A stretch of DNA of 64,000 bases from contig NZ_CP077604.1 in assembly GCF_019048865.1 (NCBI RefSeq), positions 1,426,001 through 1,490,000 of the forward strand, given 5' to 3'. Of the stretch, positions 62,964 to 64,000 are shown piece by piece. The position numbers and the translations under genes are program-made. Within the stretch, counting starts at the first letter, position 1. Every line of letters starts with the position of its first letter. Source of the stretch: Aquihabitans sp. G128. Lineage in GTDB: Bacteria > Actinomycetota > Acidimicrobiia > Acidimicrobiales > Iamiaceae. Under the pieces are notes generated by a model. That model saw nothing but the letters and a program-made list of their open reading frames with translations. It had not been told where the DNA came from and did no database searches.

Positions 62964-63029
62964 GGCCGTCACTTGGGGCCGCCACCGGGGCCGAAGAACC
63001 CGCCCTCGGGCCGGCTGTGGGCGTGGAAG
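62964..63029. repeat. Right 66-bp direct repeat, attR-like
   Basis: Identical to 58889-58954. Here it is the intact 3' end of the host gene at 62969-63283 plus five bases beyond its stop. Confidence 0.95.
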
Positions 63030-63283
63030 TGGTTCGGGATGTTGCGCATGTTGCCATCGACCCAGTGGGCGCCGAGGTTGGCGGTGGCCACACGGGCCAG
63101 CTCGGCCATCATGTGGTCGCGCTCGGCCTGGGGCGGGTTGGTGCCGTGCCCCCGCCACACCACCATCGGCGTGGCGCAGATCTCGCAGTCGGCGATCCAG
63201 CAGATGTCGTCCTCGTGGTGCCACGGCGTGATCCGCGCCGCCTCGCACAGCGGGCAGTCCGGGTCCTTCTCGCGTTCGGTCAC
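62969..63283 (-). CDS. Small Cys/His-rich protein, HIT-like; integration target
   Basis: A 104-residue protein with CPLC at residues 10-13 and CEIC near residue 34, then WRGHGTNPPQAERDHMMAEL and NIPNHFHAHSRPEGG. The HFHAH cluster recalls the HIT histidine triad, and the Cys pairs suggest zinc, but the assignment is tentative. GTG start. Its last 58 coding bases and stop form the 66-bp repeat, so the prophage used this gene end as its attachment site while preserving the protein. Its former downstream neighbour is now 4 kb away. Confidence 0.75.
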   Translation of the reverse strand: MTEREKDPDCPLCEAARITPWHHEDDICWIADCEICATPMVVWRGHGTNPPQAERDHMMAELARVATANLGAHWVDGNMRNIPNHFHAHSRPEGGFFGPGGGPK

Positions 63284-63346
63284 CCGGCCAGGCTAGAGGT
63301 GGTGGGCTCGGCGGCGGCGAGGGCGGCGGCCGCTACCGTCGACCCC

Positions 63347-64000
63347 ATGAGCGACCCCTACGGATCGGCAGGCACGGGCTACGCGGTCGTGCCCGACTCG
63401 GGCGGCGGGCCCGGCGTGCTCGTGCTCCATGCGTGGTGGGGGCTGACCCCGTTCTTCACCTCGATCTGCGACCGGCTGGCCGACGCCGGCTTCGTGGCCC
63501 TCGCCCCGGACCTGCACGGCGGGGGCCAGACCGCCGACACGCCGGACGAGGCCGAGGCCCTTCTCGCCTCGGTCGACCCCAACCGGGCGGCCAACCTGGT
63601 GGTCGGCTCGCTGTCGACGCTCCGGGCCATGCCGGCCACGCCCGACGGGCGCGTCGCGGTGCTGGGCTTCTCCATGGGCGCCTCGTGGGCGTTGTGGGCA
63701 GCCACCCGCTTCCCGGACGACGTTGCCGCTGCCGTGGCCTACTACGGCAGCCAGGACATCGACTTCGCCCCCGCCGACGCCGCCTTCCAGGGCCACTTCG
63801 CCGAGATCGACGAGTTCGAGTCCGAGGACGACGTGAACTACCTGGAGGCCCAGCTGCGCCTGGCCGGCAAGGCCGTCGACTTCCACCGCTACCCCGGCAC
63901 CGGCCACTGGTTCGCCGAATCCGACCGGCCCGCGGCCTACGACGAGGCCGCCGCCGAGCTGGCCTGGGACCGCACCACCGCCTTCCTGCACGCCCACCTC
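63347..64000 (+). CDS. Dienelactone hydrolase family protein, cut by window edge
   Basis: An alpha/beta hydrolase of at least 218 residues; no stop before the window ends. It has VLVLHAWWGLTPFFTSICDR, the nucleophile elbow VLGFSMGASWALWAA, the acid region YYGSQDIDF and the catalytic His in YPGTGHWF. The nucleophile is Ser, not the Cys of classical dienelactone hydrolase, so it may act as an esterase. The ATG at 63347 follows the divergent Cys/His-rich gene by 63 bases. Confidence 0.88.
   Translation, partial: MSDPYGSAGTGYAVVPDSGGGPGVLVLHAWWGLTPFFTSICDRLADAGFVALAPDLHGGGQTADTPDEAEALLASVDPNRAANLVVGSLSTLRAMPATPDGRVAVLGFSMGASWALWAATRFPDDVAAAVAYYGSQDIDFAPADAAFQGHFAEIDEFESEDDVNYLEAQLRLAGKAVDFHRYPGTGHWFAESDRPAAYDEAAAELAWDRTTAFLHAHL

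Overview
The window is chromosomal DNA of a high-GC actinobacterium. The gene set (actinobacterial-type DapD, ANTAR response regulator, NrdR/NrdJ, a LysM gene beside lexA, SpoVS, class-II ribonucleotide reductase, LPXTG surface protein) and GTG/TTG starts with GTGA or ATGA overlaps suggest the Acidimicrobiia. That taxonomic placement is inference, not a computed result.

Layout. 1-4161: edge of a membrane-protein gene, then nrdJ with a UUCG-loop terminator, a promoter and two NrdR boxes. 4162-9942: MarR regulator, molybdopterin oxidoreductase, RibD-C reductase, a 126-bp tandem palindrome array, and a Gly/Thr-rich sortase-anchored protein. 10099-11886: nrdR, a LysM gene and lexA, with at least four LexA boxes between the last two. 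11938-19241: succinylase-branch diaminopimelate genes (dapE, dapC, dapD, dapF) with hflX. 19303-27298: zinc ribbon, phosphatase, PhyH, miaA, GH20, PNPOx, miaB, spoVS, recA (with its own LexA box). The order rimO-pgsA-cinA / recA / miaB-miaA-dapF-hflX / lexA-LysM-nrdR-nrdJ follows the classical actinobacterial block, but spoVS stands where recX is usually found. 27546-37604: TauE/SafE permease, LysR, sigma factor with partner, cinA, immune-inhibitor-A protease, pgsA, rimO. 37681-58883: galT-galK, BtuF-like protein, PH/SHOCT protein, UvrD2-like helicase, xthA, DsbA-like protein, an unusual NYN-S1-histone-H1-like fusion, polA, glmS, ANTAR regulator, malQ, tRNA-Leu(CAA), bcp, and an EF-Tu-domain/truncated-haemoglobin locus.

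58889-63029 is a foreign island bounded by perfect 66-bp direct repeats. The repeats copy the 3' end of the small host gene at 62969-63283, so the ends look like attL/attR. The interior has visibly lower GC. It holds the N-terminal part of a serine integrase abruptly joined to the C-terminal part of a phage tail-like protein, a jelly-roll-like tail protein, two related membrane-protein cassettes on the opposite strand, a bidirectional terminator and a winged-helix-like gene. It is best read as a prophage that lost most of its genome but kept a duplicated, probably lysogen-expressed cassette. I regard this cassette pair as the best candidate for an undescribed system.

Several genes expected to be intact (polA, malQ, galK, a HAD gene, the EF-Tu/haemoglobin locus, the second prophage cassette) carry small frameshifts, mostly in G/C homopolymers or CG dinucleotide runs. 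Because polA is among them, base-level assembly error is the simplest common explanation, and these genes should not be called dead without read support.
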